Assembly: GCA_017458225.1 (NCBI GenBank)
Contig: JAFTFX010000022.1
Coordinates: 91,243 to 155,242, forward strand
Direction of reading: 5' to 3'
DNA: 64,000 nucleotides
From: Prevotella sp.
GTDB taxonomy: Bacteria; Bacteroidota; Bacteroidia; Bacteroidales; Bacteroidaceae
The position numbers were made by a program, and so were the translations under genes. Shown one piece after another: positions 50,656 through 58,749 of the stretch (its first letter is position 1; the number at the start of each line of letters is the position of its first letter). The notes beneath the pieces are model-generated. The model ran no database searches and was not told the origin of the DNA. It saw only the letters and a program-made list of their open reading frames with translations.

Positions 50656-51168
50656 ACCTAACGTTTGGTCATGCAAATATTCTTTGGAATAGGCGACGTA
50701 GTGCTCGGCATTGTCAGTCTGGCCGGGACGTGTGGGTTTCAGGTATTTGGCTGGCACGCCGCCCCATATCTCGTGAGGGGGAATCTTGGTGTTCTGCAGT
50801 ACCAGGGCACCAGCTGCCACGATGGCTCCCTCGCCAATCTCGCAGCCGTCGAGTAGGGTGGAACCCATGCCGATCAAGGCATGGTCGTGAATGGTGCAGG
50901 CATGCACGGTGACATTATGACCGATGGTGACGTAGTTACCGATGTGGGTGGGCCCCGTTTCGTGGGTGACGTGGATGCACGAGCCATCCTGCACATTGGT
51001 GCAGTTACCGATGGTGATGGGGGCCACGTCGCCGCGCACTACGGCATTGAACCACACGGAGCATTCGTCGCCCATCGTGACATCGCCTACAATGGTGGCG
51101 TTCTCGCTGAAGTAACACTCTTTGCCCCACTTTGGGCTAAGTCCTTTATATGATTTGATAAGTGCCAT
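50644..51168 (-). CDS. Gamma-class carbonic anhydrase-like protein
   Basis: 174 aa. Left-handed beta-helix with hexapeptide repeats (ATIVGDVTMGDECSVWFNAVVRGDVAPITIGNCTNVQDG). The zinc-ligand His pattern is present: CIHVTHE and IGHNVTVHACTIHDHALIGMGS. It resembles YrdA/CaiE-type gamma-carbonic anhydrase family proteins, some of which are poorly active. A trimer would be expected. Its last codons come from the 22-nt repeat array, so the C-terminus may differ between strains. Confidence 0.9.
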   Translation of the reverse strand: MALIKSYKGLSPKWGKECYFSENATIVGDVTMGDECSVWFNAVVRGDVAPITIGNCTNVQDGSCIHVTHETGPTHIGNYVTIGHNVTVHACTIHDHALIGMGSTLLDGCEIGEGAIVAAGALVLQNTKIPPHEIWGGVPAKYLKPTRPGQTDNAEHYVAYSKEYLHDQTLGFSE

Positions 51169-51211
51169 TTTTTAGACTTTAGATTTTATAATTTATAATT
51201 TAGACTTGAGG

Positions 51212-52192
51212 CTATTGACCTCCTAAGCGGTTGAAGTAGTCAAGCAGGTCTTCCCAGGTTTTGAAGGTGTCGCTGCCATATTCCAGACGGGTGGTCATTG
51301 CGTCTTTGGTTTGCTCTTTCTCTATCAAGTAATCGCCCAGAAGCAACTGGCGCTGATAGGCGAACAGCGTGTGGCGCCAGGCAGGCACATTGATGTACTC
51401 CTCCAACCACGCAGCCGTCTGCTCGCAGTGGTCGACAGGTGCCACGAAGTACACCTGATAGTGCTCAATGAGTTGTCTGACGGCCTTCTGACTGCTGCTG
51501 GTCGGCTTTTGGAATCCGTCGACAAGTGTTTCTATACCTATATATATTATAGGACGCTCGCGATGCTCCTGTCGGTCGTCAATCCAGCGGATGACCGGCA
51601 TCACCGAGTGCATATACGAACGGTCGTCCATGCGATGCTCGCCGTGGAAGTGGGTGGCCAGCGGATAGTGCTGTGCGAACATATCGAAGGTGTCTACCAG
51701 GTCGTCTTTGTCGCCGAACAGGCCCACCACGCGGCGGCGTTCTTCGTCGCTAAGGCCGCTGAAGCGTTGCTCTGACACCAGCCGATATTCCTTCACCAGC
51801 GCCTTGTCTACATAGAACTGCTGAACACCGTCCTGTCGTGGGTTCTGGAAGGTCTGCGTGCCCGTCATGCCGTGGGCCTGCATGGTGTCGGCAATCTGGA
51901 GGGCAGGGTTGATGCAGATGCGGTCGTAGCCGTAGAGTTGTTCGGTGTACATGCCGCCCATCGACGTGCCGATGATGAGCGAGGGCTGTTCTTTTTCGCA
52001 GATGTCATGCAGCAGTTGCATGGCCTCTTCAGGATGGATGGGCAGGTCGGGAGCCACCACCCGGGCGCTGGGCAGTACCTGACGCAGTCGGCTGACGGTG
52101 CCCGACTGGCCTGAGGAACCAAAGCCATGAACGTAGAGAAGCGTCTTGCCCGACATGAGGTCGGGGAACTGTTTGATGTATTGATTTTCCAT
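51212..52192 (-). CDS. YqiA-type alpha/beta hydrolase fused to a degenerate HAD (5'-nucleotidase-like) domain
   Basis: 326 aa from MENQYIKQ, or 314 aa from MSGKTLLYVHG (ATG at 52156); the -7 box at 52202 leaves almost no leader for the longer form. Residues about 13-190 are a YqiA/YcfP-like esterase: YVHGFGSSGQSGT, nucleophile Ser in IGTSMGGMYTEQL, and a C-terminal acid/His (GDKDDLVDTF, FHGEHRM). Residues about 210-325 follow a NT5C-type HAD fold: IYIGIETLVDGFQKP, YFVAPVDHCEQTAAWLEEY, LLLGDYLIEKEQ and LEYGSDTFKTWEDLLDYF. The DxD nucleophile motif is replaced by GIETLVDG and the later acidic pair by EKE, so this half is probably not a phosphatase. Confidence 0.8.
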   Translation of the reverse strand: MENQYIKQFPDLMSGKTLLYVHGFGSSGQSGTVSRLRQVLPSARVVAPDLPIHPEEAMQLLHDICEKEQPSLIIGTSMGGMYTEQLYGYDRICINPALQIADTMQAHGMTGTQTFQNPRQDGVQQFYVDKALVKEYRLVSEQRFSGLSDEERRRVVGLFGDKDDLVDTFDMFAQHYPLATHFHGEHRMDDRSYMHSVMPVIRWIDDRQEHRERPIIYIGIETLVDGFQKPTSSSQKAVRQLIEHYQVYFVAPVDHCEQTAAWLEEYINVPAWRHTLFAYQRQLLLGDYLIEKEQTKDAMTTRLEYGSDTFKTWEDLLDYFNRLGGQ

Positions 52193-52201
52193 AATTAGCG
52201 G

Positions 52202-52209
52202 CAAAGATA
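52202..52209 (-). promoter_or_regulatory. -7 box of the esterase/HAD gene
   Basis: TATCTTTG on the minus strand, exact match. Transcription would begin only a few bases before the first ATG (52192), which favours the inner start at 52156 or a nearly leaderless mRNA. Confidence 0.65.
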
Positions 52210-52295
52210 CCCCCAATTTTTTTTAACATCCCCGTTTGTGAGGTTAAAATAATCTAATTCCCGTGAACTTTCTGTGTTTTTGGCCGTCATATCTG

Positions 52296-52303
52296 TAAAT
52301 TTG
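52296..52303 (+). promoter_or_regulatory. -7 box of the OmpA-like lipoprotein gene
   Basis: TAAATTTG matches TAnnTTTG, 39 bases before the ATG at 52343 and divergent from the 52202 box. Confidence 0.65.
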
Positions 52304-52342
52304 CAGAAGATTAAGAAATTATTAACGACAAAAGAAGTGACA

Positions 52343-53200
52343 ATGAAAAGAAACATGTTGTTTGTTGCACTCGCAGCAGGTCTGCTGCTGAGTAGCTGTG
52401 CAAGTAAGAAAGATCTGGTTTCGTGCCAGACAGAGAATAAGTCGCTGACCGCATCGCTGCAGACGGCCCGTGAGGACTTGGCCGCCAAGAATGCACGTGT
52501 GCAGAGCCTGGAGGAGCAGTTGGCTGCCCAAAAGTATGCACTGGCCGAGCAGAAGAAAATTGTGGCTAGCCTGCAGAAATCGCTCGACAAGAGCCTGACC
52601 AATGCCTCGCAGAACAATATCTCCATTGAGAAACTGGTCGACCAGATCAATGAGTCGAACCTCTACATCCGCCATCTGGTGGAGGTGAAGTCGAAGAGCG
52701 ACTCGCTGAACCTGGTGCTGCAGAACAACCTGACCCGTTCGCTCTCGAAGGAAGAGCTGAAGGAGGTCGACGTGCAGGTGCTGAAGGGTGTGGTGTATAT
52801 CTCGTTGGCCGACAATATGCTCTATAAGAGCGGCAGCTACGAGATTAACGACCGTGCCGCTGAGACACTGTCGAAGATTGCCAAAATCATCATGGACTAT
52901 AAGGACTACGACGTGCTCATCGAGGGTAATACCGACAATGTGCCCATCTCGAAAACTAACATCCGCAACAACTGGGACCTGAGCTGTCTGCGCGCCTCGT
53001 CGGTGGTGCAGTGCCTGCAGACGAAGTATGGCGTAGACCCGAAGCGCCTGACGGCTGGCGGTCGTGGCGAGTACAACCCCTTGGAGAGCAACGACAGCGA
53101 GGTGGGCAAGCAGCGCAACCGCCGCACGCAGATCATCATCACGCCGAAGCTCGACGAGTTCATGGAACTCATCGGCAAGGCTCCTGCTGCCGACAAATAA
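52343..53200 (+). CDS. OmpA-family lipoprotein with coiled coil
   Basis: 285 aa from MKRNMLFVALAAG. Lipobox LLLSSCASKK (Cys at about residue 19), a long coiled coil (about 30-100, with TARE, AAKNARVQSLEEQLAAQKYALAEQKK) and an OmpA C-terminal domain (about 150-275). The peptidoglycan-binding motif is NWDLSCLRASSVVQCLQ, and the GGRGEYNPLESN and NRRTQIIITPK ends are typical. It should link the outer membrane to the cell wall. A terminator follows at 53209-53241. Confidence 0.9.
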   Translation: MKRNMLFVALAAGLLLSSCASKKDLVSCQTENKSLTASLQTAREDLAAKNARVQSLEEQLAAQKYALAEQKKIVASLQKSLDKSLTNASQNNISIEKLVDQINESNLYIRHLVEVKSKSDSLNLVLQNNLTRSLSKEELKEVDVQVLKGVVYISLADNMLYKSGSYEINDRAAETLSKIAKIIMDYKDYDVLIEGNTDNVPISKTNIRNNWDLSCLRASSVVQCLQTKYGVDPKRLTAGGRGEYNPLESNDSEVGKQRNRRTQIIITPKLDEFMELIGKAPAADK

Positions 53201-53208
53201 CTAACAAA

Positions 53209-53241
53209 AGCCTCCTCCCCCGCAAACAGGGGAGCGAGGCT
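53209..53241 (+). terminator. Terminator after the OmpA-like gene
   Basis: AGCCTC and CTCCCC pair with GGGGAG and GAGGCT around CGCAAACA (one bulged C), followed by CTTTT. Confidence 0.85.
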
Positions 53242-53270
53242 CTTTTACTCATAAAAAATAACTAACCACT

Positions 53271-54326
53271 ATGAAGAAACTACTCTTTTTTGCGTTTTTC
53301 CTCACCCAGATGATGTCGGCCCAGGCCCAGAACCTTCAGAAGGGCACCTACGGCTACCTGTATTGCCACATGAGCGACCGCGGTGAGTACACCGCCTATG
53401 CCCTGAGCCGCGACGGCTACAACTATGAAGACCTGTTGGAGGGCAATGCCATCATGGACCCCAAGGAACATGCCCGCATTGAGGGCGGACAGCGCGATGC
53501 CTACGTTTGCCGTGCTTGGAACGGCAAGGGCTATGTGATGGTGACCACCGACATGTGCGTGGCAAAGTCGCACAAGTGGGACAACTACGGCATCGACCTG
53601 TTGAAAAGCGACGACCTGATCCACTGGACCTCTGTGACCTTCGACTACCGCAAGGGCACCAGCATCTTCTGCAACCCTGAGGCCGAGAGCGTCTACAAGG
53701 ATTGGTCGACCATCAACCGCGTATGGGCACCTCAGATTTTCTGGGATCCCAACTACGTGTGGGACAATGGCGACAAGGGCGGCTACTTCATCTACTATTC
53801 CATGCTGAACCGTCCCGAGGAAGGCTACGACCGCATGTACTACAGCTATGCCGACAAGTCGTTCACCCGTCTGACGCAGCCGAAGTTGCTTTTCGACTGG
53901 GGTTATGCCACCATCGATGCCGATATCAATCTGCTCAGCGACGGTAAATACCACATGCTCATCAAGAAAGAGGGCGGACAGCGTGGCATCTTCACCGCTA
54001 CGAGCGACCACCTGTCATACGGCTGGGGCGAGCCCGTTGCCGACGACTACGTGAGCTTCGAGGGCAAGAAGAACTGCGAGGGCTCGAGTGCCTTCCAGTT
54101 GATTGGCGACAAGACTTGGCGCGTGGCTTATATTCAATATAGCGACAACCCCAAGCACTATCGCATCTGCAAGGCCGATGAGAACCTGCGCAATTTCCAC
54201 GATCCCGTCGACATCAAGGGCGTTACTGGTCCGCAGCACGGCTCGTTCATGCGGCTGACCAAGAAAGAATATAACCGACTGAAGAAGTGGTCGGATGCAC
54301 AAAATGAAAAAGCTAAAGCTCAGTAA
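53271..54326 (+). CDS. Secreted glycoside hydrolase family 43-like protein
   Basis: 351 aa. Signal peptide (LFFAFFLTQMMSAQAQ). Blade-type repeats of a five-bladed propeller are seen: YGYLYCHMSDRGEYTAYALSRDG, VWAPQIFWDPNYVW, GGYFIYYSMLNRP, and YATIDADINLLSDGKYHML. The WAPQIFWD motif is characteristic of GH43. The exact subfamily and substrate (arabinan, xylan or galactan) cannot be fixed. The DUF6057 gene begins inside its 3' end (32-base overlap), so the two are translationally coupled. Confidence 0.78.
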   Translation: MKKLLFFAFFLTQMMSAQAQNLQKGTYGYLYCHMSDRGEYTAYALSRDGYNYEDLLEGNAIMDPKEHARIEGGQRDAYVCRAWNGKGYVMVTTDMCVAKSHKWDNYGIDLLKSDDLIHWTSVTFDYRKGTSIFCNPEAESVYKDWSTINRVWAPQIFWDPNYVWDNGDKGGYFIYYSMLNRPEEGYDRMYYSYADKSFTRLTQPKLLFDWGYATIDADINLLSDGKYHMLIKKEGGQRGIFTATSDHLSYGWGEPVADDYVSFEGKKNCEGSSAFQLIGDKTWRVAYIQYSDNPKHYRICKADENLRNFHDPVDIKGVTGPQHGSFMRLTKKEYNRLKKWSDAQNEKAKAQ

Positions 54327-56163
54327 GCAAACGGCTCTCTGCGCTCTTGTGCTGCTGGCTGTCTTCGTTGTCCTGACAGTCTTTGAGAGCGACTATCTTT
54401 TCCGTGTACAGGAACTCAATCTGTTCCTGTACACGCCGCTGTTCTTCAAGCAGCAGTTGGTGGTGGCCGGTGGCCTGCTCACCTGGCTGGGCACCTATTT
54501 CACCCAGTTTTTCTATTATCCATGGTTAGGCAGTCTGCTGCTTTGCCTGTGGCTGGCCTTGATGATGTGGCTCATGCAGCGAGCCTTCGCCGTCAGTCGC
54601 CAGTGGACATTCGTGTTGCTGGTGCCGGTGGCGATGGTGCTGCTCACCGATTTCGATCTGGGCTATTGGGTCTACTACTTGAAGCTGCGCGGACATTTTT
54701 TCGTGGCCGTAATAGGCGTTTCGATGGCTGTCAGTCTCACTTGGCTCTACCGTGTGTTGGCCGCTAAGGTGAAGGGCAACGTGAGCTTCGCCTTGCTGTT
54801 GCTGTTCACCATTGCTGCAGGGCTCGTTGCCTACCCCCTTGGAGGCTATTACGGCATTATAGCCCTTGGCCTCATGGCTGTTATCACTTGGCGCATTGGT
54901 GAACTGTCGAGAATGCAGAAGTCTGCCCTGACATTCATGTTCCTGGTCATGATGTGGTTCATTCCCAGTTTTTACTATCGTTGGGTGTACTATCAGACAG
55001 GCAGCGACTATATCCTGTGGCAGGCCCTTCCCATCTATCATAACACTGACGAGTTCTCCACCATGCATCTTCCCTATGTGGTCATCTTCGTCATGCTGTT
55101 CATCTTGGCCGCATTCTACAGGGCCGACATCGACCTTCGTAAATGGGTGCGCCCTGCGTGGATGGTCAGCGTCGTCCCTGCAATCTTGGCCGTTGCAGCC
55201 TTGTGGAGTTGCTGGAACTGGTGGTATAAGGACGAGGCTTTTCATGTGGAGATTCGTATGGATGCCTGCATGGAGCGTTGCGACTGGGAAGGTGTGCTTA
55301 GCGAGATGCGCAGCTACAAGGATGAGCCCACACGCATGATGGTGATGAACAAGAACCTGGCACTCTTCAAACTGGGACGTGCCGGCGATGAGATGTACAC
55401 CTATGCCGACGGCTCGAAAGCACTTGACACATCATTCGAGGTACGCATGGCCCAGCTGGGCGGCAAGCGCATCTATCTGCACTATGGTCTACCCAACTAC
55501 TGCTATCGCTGGTGTCTGGAAGACGGTGTGGAGTATGGCTGGCGTGCCGAGTATCTGAAATATATGGTGCGCTGTGCGCTGCTCAACCAGGAGTGGACGG
55601 TGGCACGGAAATACATCGACATTCTGAAGCAGACGCGCTATCACCGTCAGTGGGCAGAGCAATTCGAGCCGCTGGCCGTTGCGCAAAGTGCTGACGCTGT
55701 GGCAGCCCACCCTGAGTTGGGCTCTGTCTTGCCGCTGCTGACAGGAAAAGATGTGCTGGGCTCCGACCAGTCGCTCATCGAACTCTTCCTGCTGAACATG
55801 CTGGCCTATCGCTCTACCGACAATCCCAAGACTTCCGAACTGGTGTTGCTGGCAGCCATGCAACTAAAGGATATCCCTACCTTCTGGCCTGCATTCTTCC
55901 AGTATGCCCAGTTGCATGTGGGTCAGCCCATGCCGCGCCATTTTCAGGAGGCTGCCTATCTCTATGGCCATTTAGAGAACAATGTCGACATCAGCCACAT
56001 GCCTTTCGACGAGCTTGTGAAGCGTGACTATGCTGAATTCATGCAGATGGCTGGTCAGTATCGGGGCATGCCCGAAGAGCAGATGAAGACCTACTTCCGT
56101 CCACGTTTCGGAGGAACGTTCTATTACAACTATTTCCTGATGCGAGGAATGAAGACGTATTAA
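54295..56163 (+). CDS. DUF6057-like multispanning membrane protein
   Basis: 622 aa (or 619 aa from the ATG at 54304). About eight hydrophobic segments in residues 14-310 (ALCALVLLAVFVVLTVF, LLLCLWLALMMWLM, FVLLVPVAMVLL, FALLLLFTIAAGLVAYPLGGYYGII) are followed by a soluble helical region of about 300 residues with TPR-like pairs. This matches my memory of the Bacteroidales DUF6057 family. Function is unknown. It overlaps the GH43-like gene and is followed 7 bases later by the PD40 lipoprotein gene, a neighbour it keeps in related genomes as far as I recall. Confidence 0.72.
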   Translation: MHKMKKLKLSKQTALCALVLLAVFVVLTVFESDYLFRVQELNLFLYTPLFFKQQLVVAGGLLTWLGTYFTQFFYYPWLGSLLLCLWLALMMWLMQRAFAVSRQWTFVLLVPVAMVLLTDFDLGYWVYYLKLRGHFFVAVIGVSMAVSLTWLYRVLAAKVKGNVSFALLLLFTIAAGLVAYPLGGYYGIIALGLMAVITWRIGELSRMQKSALTFMFLVMMWFIPSFYYRWVYYQTGSDYILWQALPIYHNTDEFSTMHLPYVVIFVMLFILAAFYRADIDLRKWVRPAWMVSVVPAILAVAALWSCWNWWYKDEAFHVEIRMDACMERCDWEGVLSEMRSYKDEPTRMMVMNKNLALFKLGRAGDEMYTYADGSKALDTSFEVRMAQLGGKRIYLHYGLPNYCYRWCLEDGVEYGWRAEYLKYMVRCALLNQEWTVARKYIDILKQTRYHRQWAEQFEPLAVAQSADAVAAHPELGSVLPLLTGKDVLGSDQSLIELFLLNMLAYRSTDNPKTSELVLLAAMQLKDIPTFWPAFFQYAQLHVGQPMPRHFQEAAYLYGHLENNVDISHMPFDELVKRDYAEFMQMAGQYRGMPEEQMKTYFRPRFGGTFYYNYFLMRGMKTY

Positions 56164-56194
56164 GTGAAGAATGAAGAATTTGCTATGCAAAATT

Positions 56195-57691
56195 ATGAAT
56201 AAGACTGCTACCTCTTTGTTGCTGTTGTACGCCTGCCTGTTGATTGGATGCCAACAGCAGGTGCCCTCCGATTACGAGCAACTTGATGTTCAGCCGGCAA
56301 TCTATCCCGACTATGTAGATGTCACTGTGCCTGCCAACATTGCTCCGTTGCATTTCCTGTTTACTGATGAATGCGACGAGGTGGTGACACGCCTGCAGGC
56401 CGATGATGAACAACTGGTGCTGAGCGGAGAGAAGGTGTGTCCTGATGCCGACGACTGGCAGACACTGGTGGCCAAGGCCGTCAGCGACAGTATTCTTGTC
56501 GAGGTGTTTGCCCGTAAGGGCGATAAGTGGCAGCGCTATCAGCCTTTCGCCATCTATGTATCGCCCGACAGCATCGACCCGTGGCTAACCTACCGACTCA
56601 TCTCCCCCAGCTATGTCACCTATGAAGAGCTGACCATTAACCAGCGCTGTCTGGAAAACTATGAGGAGCGAGTAATCTACGACAACATGCTCTGTTCCAC
56701 CGAACAGGAAGGCCAGTGCATCAACTGCCACTACAGTCAATTGGGCAATCCCCGTCGTACGCAGTTCCATGCCCGTCAGAATCTGGGCGGCACGTTGCTC
56801 AACATTGACGGCCAGCTCTCAAAGATCAACCTGAAAACTGACAGTACCCTCTCGGCCGGTGTCTACCCTGCATGGCATCCTCGGCAGAATATCATTGCCT
56901 ATTCCACCAACCAGACCATGCAGAGTTTCCACACCCTCGACGAGAACAAGATTGAGGTGTTCGACAAGCAGAGCGACCTGATTCTCTACGATCCCGAGAC
57001 CAACGAGGTGAGCATCATCGAGGATGCGAAAGACGAGTTTGAGACCTTCCCCTGTTGGAGTCCAGACGGCAAGTGGCTCTATTACAGCTCGGCCCATTTC
57101 GAGAAACGCGACACCATCTCTGACGAAGCAGAGTGCATTCTGCGCTATAAAGACATCCGCTACAACATCTACCGCAAGGCTTTCGACGAGCAGACGCGCA
57201 CCTTCGGCCCTCGCGAGCCAGTTTTCTTGGCCGACACGCTGGGGCTTAGCGCCACGCTGCCGCGCATCTCGCCCGACGGGCGCTATCTGTTGCTGGCTGT
57301 GGGCGAGTGGGGCACGTTCCACATTTGGCACCGCGATGCCGACTTGTGGATCATGGACTTGCAGACCGACCATATCCGCCCCTTCGACGAGGTGAACAGC
57401 CCCTCGGTGGAGTCGTTCCACAACTGGAGCAGCAACGGCCGCTGGATTGTGCTCAGCAGCCGCCGCTACGATGGCAACTTCACCCGTCCCTTCTTTGCTC
57501 ATGTGGACAAGGACGGCCGTGCCACAAAGCCTTTCGAACTGCCTACCGACGATCCCAACTATCACCGCGAGTTCATGAAGAGCTACAACGTGCCCGAATT
57601 CATGCTCGGTCCCGTCGCCCTCAGACCGCAGGACTTTGCCGACGCGCTGAAGAAACCTGCCACCCCAGCGAAATATGCAGGAAGGAAATAA
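56195..57691 (+). CDS. PD40/TolB-like beta-propeller lipoprotein with a CxxCH motif
   Basis: 498 aa from MNKTATSLLL. Lipobox LLIGCQQQ (Cys at about residue 20), a beta-sandwich-like N-terminal part (DYVDVTVPANIAPLHFLF), then QCINCHYSQLGN (about residues 180-190), a single CxxCH of c-type heme form. A PD40/TolB propeller follows (AWHPRQNIIAYSTNQ, CWSPDGKWLYYSSA, RISPDGRYLLLAVGEWG, NWSSNGRWIVLSSRR). If heme is bound it would be periplasmic. No cytochrome maturation gene is near. A role with DUF6057 is likely by context only. Confidence 0.78.
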   Translation: MNKTATSLLLLYACLLIGCQQQVPSDYEQLDVQPAIYPDYVDVTVPANIAPLHFLFTDECDEVVTRLQADDEQLVLSGEKVCPDADDWQTLVAKAVSDSILVEVFARKGDKWQRYQPFAIYVSPDSIDPWLTYRLISPSYVTYEELTINQRCLENYEERVIYDNMLCSTEQEGQCINCHYSQLGNPRRTQFHARQNLGGTLLNIDGQLSKINLKTDSTLSAGVYPAWHPRQNIIAYSTNQTMQSFHTLDENKIEVFDKQSDLILYDPETNEVSIIEDAKDEFETFPCWSPDGKWLYYSSAHFEKRDTISDEAECILRYKDIRYNIYRKAFDEQTRTFGPREPVFLADTLGLSATLPRISPDGRYLLLAVGEWGTFHIWHRDADLWIMDLQTDHIRPFDEVNSPSVESFHNWSSNGRWIVLSSRRYDGNFTRPFFAHVDKDGRATKPFELPTDDPNYHREFMKSYNVPEFMLGPVALRPQDFADALKKPATPAKYAGRK

Positions 57692-57698
57692 TGACGGG

Positions 57699-57754
57699 CC
57701 GAAATACCGAAATGTCGAAATAACGAAATACCGTTATAACGTAATAACGAAAAA
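57699..57754 (+). repeat. 8-nt tandem repeat between the PD40 and kinase genes
   Basis: Seven imperfect 8-base units follow one another: CCGAAATA, CCGAAATG, TCGAAATA, ACGAAATA, CCGTTATA, ACGTAATA, ACGAAAAA. The next gene starts at 57765, so the array lies in its translation-initiation region. Confidence 0.85.
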
Positions 57755-57764
57755 AGGAAAAGAA

Positions 57765-58661
57765 ATGATTCTCATTGCCGATAGCGGAGGAACCAAGACC
57801 GACTGGACGCTCCTCCATTCACCTTATCCCACTCGCTGGGAGATTGTAGCGTCGTTCCAGACGCAGGGCATCAACCCCATTCACCAGACTCCCGATGCCA
57901 TCAGGCAGATCATCGGTCAGGAAGTTGTCTCTCAGCTGTCAACTTTCTCACGTGCAGCTTTTCTCAATGCTCAAATGTTAGAGAAACCGCTGCTCTCCCA
58001 GCTTGATGTGTTCTTCTACGGTAGCGGCTGCACACCAGTCCATGCTCCTATGATGAAGCAGATGCTGGCACAGTTCTTCCCGTTGGAGAAGATTGAGGTC
58101 TACAGCGATCTGATGGCTGCTGCCCGTGCCCTCTGTCAGCATGAGGCAGGTATTGCCTGCATTCTGGGCACTGGTGCCAACAGTTGCCTCTACGACGGCA
58201 GCAGCATTGTGCAGAACACACCAGCTTTGGGCTATATCTTAGGCGACGAAGGCGGCGGTGCTGTGCTGGGGCGCATGTTTCTGAATGCCATCTTCAAGAA
58301 CCCTGCATATGCTGACATTCGTGACAGCTATCTGAAAGAGACGAAGCTCACCCAGGCCGACATCATCAACAAGGTCTATCGTGAGCCGATGGCCAACCGC
58401 TTTCTGGCTTCTACCTCTTTATATATATCGCAGCACATCGATAATCCCCTGCTGAGCGATCTGGTACTGAGCAACTTCCGCCAGTTCTTCCGCAGCAACA
58501 TCGTGCCCTATCAGCGTCCCGACCTGCCTGTCCACTTTGTGGGCAGCATGGCCCACCACTACCAGACGTTGCTGCTGCAGGCCGCTGAGGCCGAGGGCTT
58601 CCGTGTGGGAAGCGTTGTGAAGAGCCCGATGGAGGGTCTCGTCAACTATCACGGAGTATAA
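57765..58661 (+). CDS. BadF/BadG-type ATPase, N-acetylglucosamine kinase-like
   Basis: 298 aa from MILIADSGG. The ASKHA fold shows phosphate-1 (ADSGGTKTDWTLL), phosphate-2 (ACILGTGANSCLYDG), and the adenosine region (HFVGSMAHHYQTLL), as in GlcNAc kinases of the BadF/BadG/BcrA/BcrD group. It lies 73 bases after the PD40 gene, with an 8-nt repeat array between. It probably phosphorylates an amino sugar from cell wall or host glycans. An earlier in-frame ATG at 57675 lies within the PD40 gene and is unlikely. Confidence 0.85.
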   Translation: MILIADSGGTKTDWTLLHSPYPTRWEIVASFQTQGINPIHQTPDAIRQIIGQEVVSQLSTFSRAAFLNAQMLEKPLLSQLDVFFYGSGCTPVHAPMMKQMLAQFFPLEKIEVYSDLMAAARALCQHEAGIACILGTGANSCLYDGSSIVQNTPALGYILGDEGGGAVLGRMFLNAIFKNPAYADIRDSYLKETKLTQADIINKVYREPMANRFLASTSLYISQHIDNPLLSDLVLSNFRQFFRSNIVPYQRPDLPVHFVGSMAHHYQTLLLQAAEAEGFRVGSVVKSPMEGLVNYHGV

Positions 58662-58692
58662 GTCTTATCAACTCACGGAGTATAGTCTTTAC
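58643..58692 (+). repeat. Tandem duplication of the kinase gene 3' end
   Basis: CAACTATCACGGAGTATAAG (58643 on) recurs as CAACTCACGGAGTATAGTC (58669 on), about 25 bases apart, with small indels. The first copy contains the stop codon. Confidence 0.75.
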
Positions 58693-58749
58693 AAAGATTT
58701 GAGCAATTTAAAACTTTGATTTCTTATAAATTATAAACGAAAAAGAACT

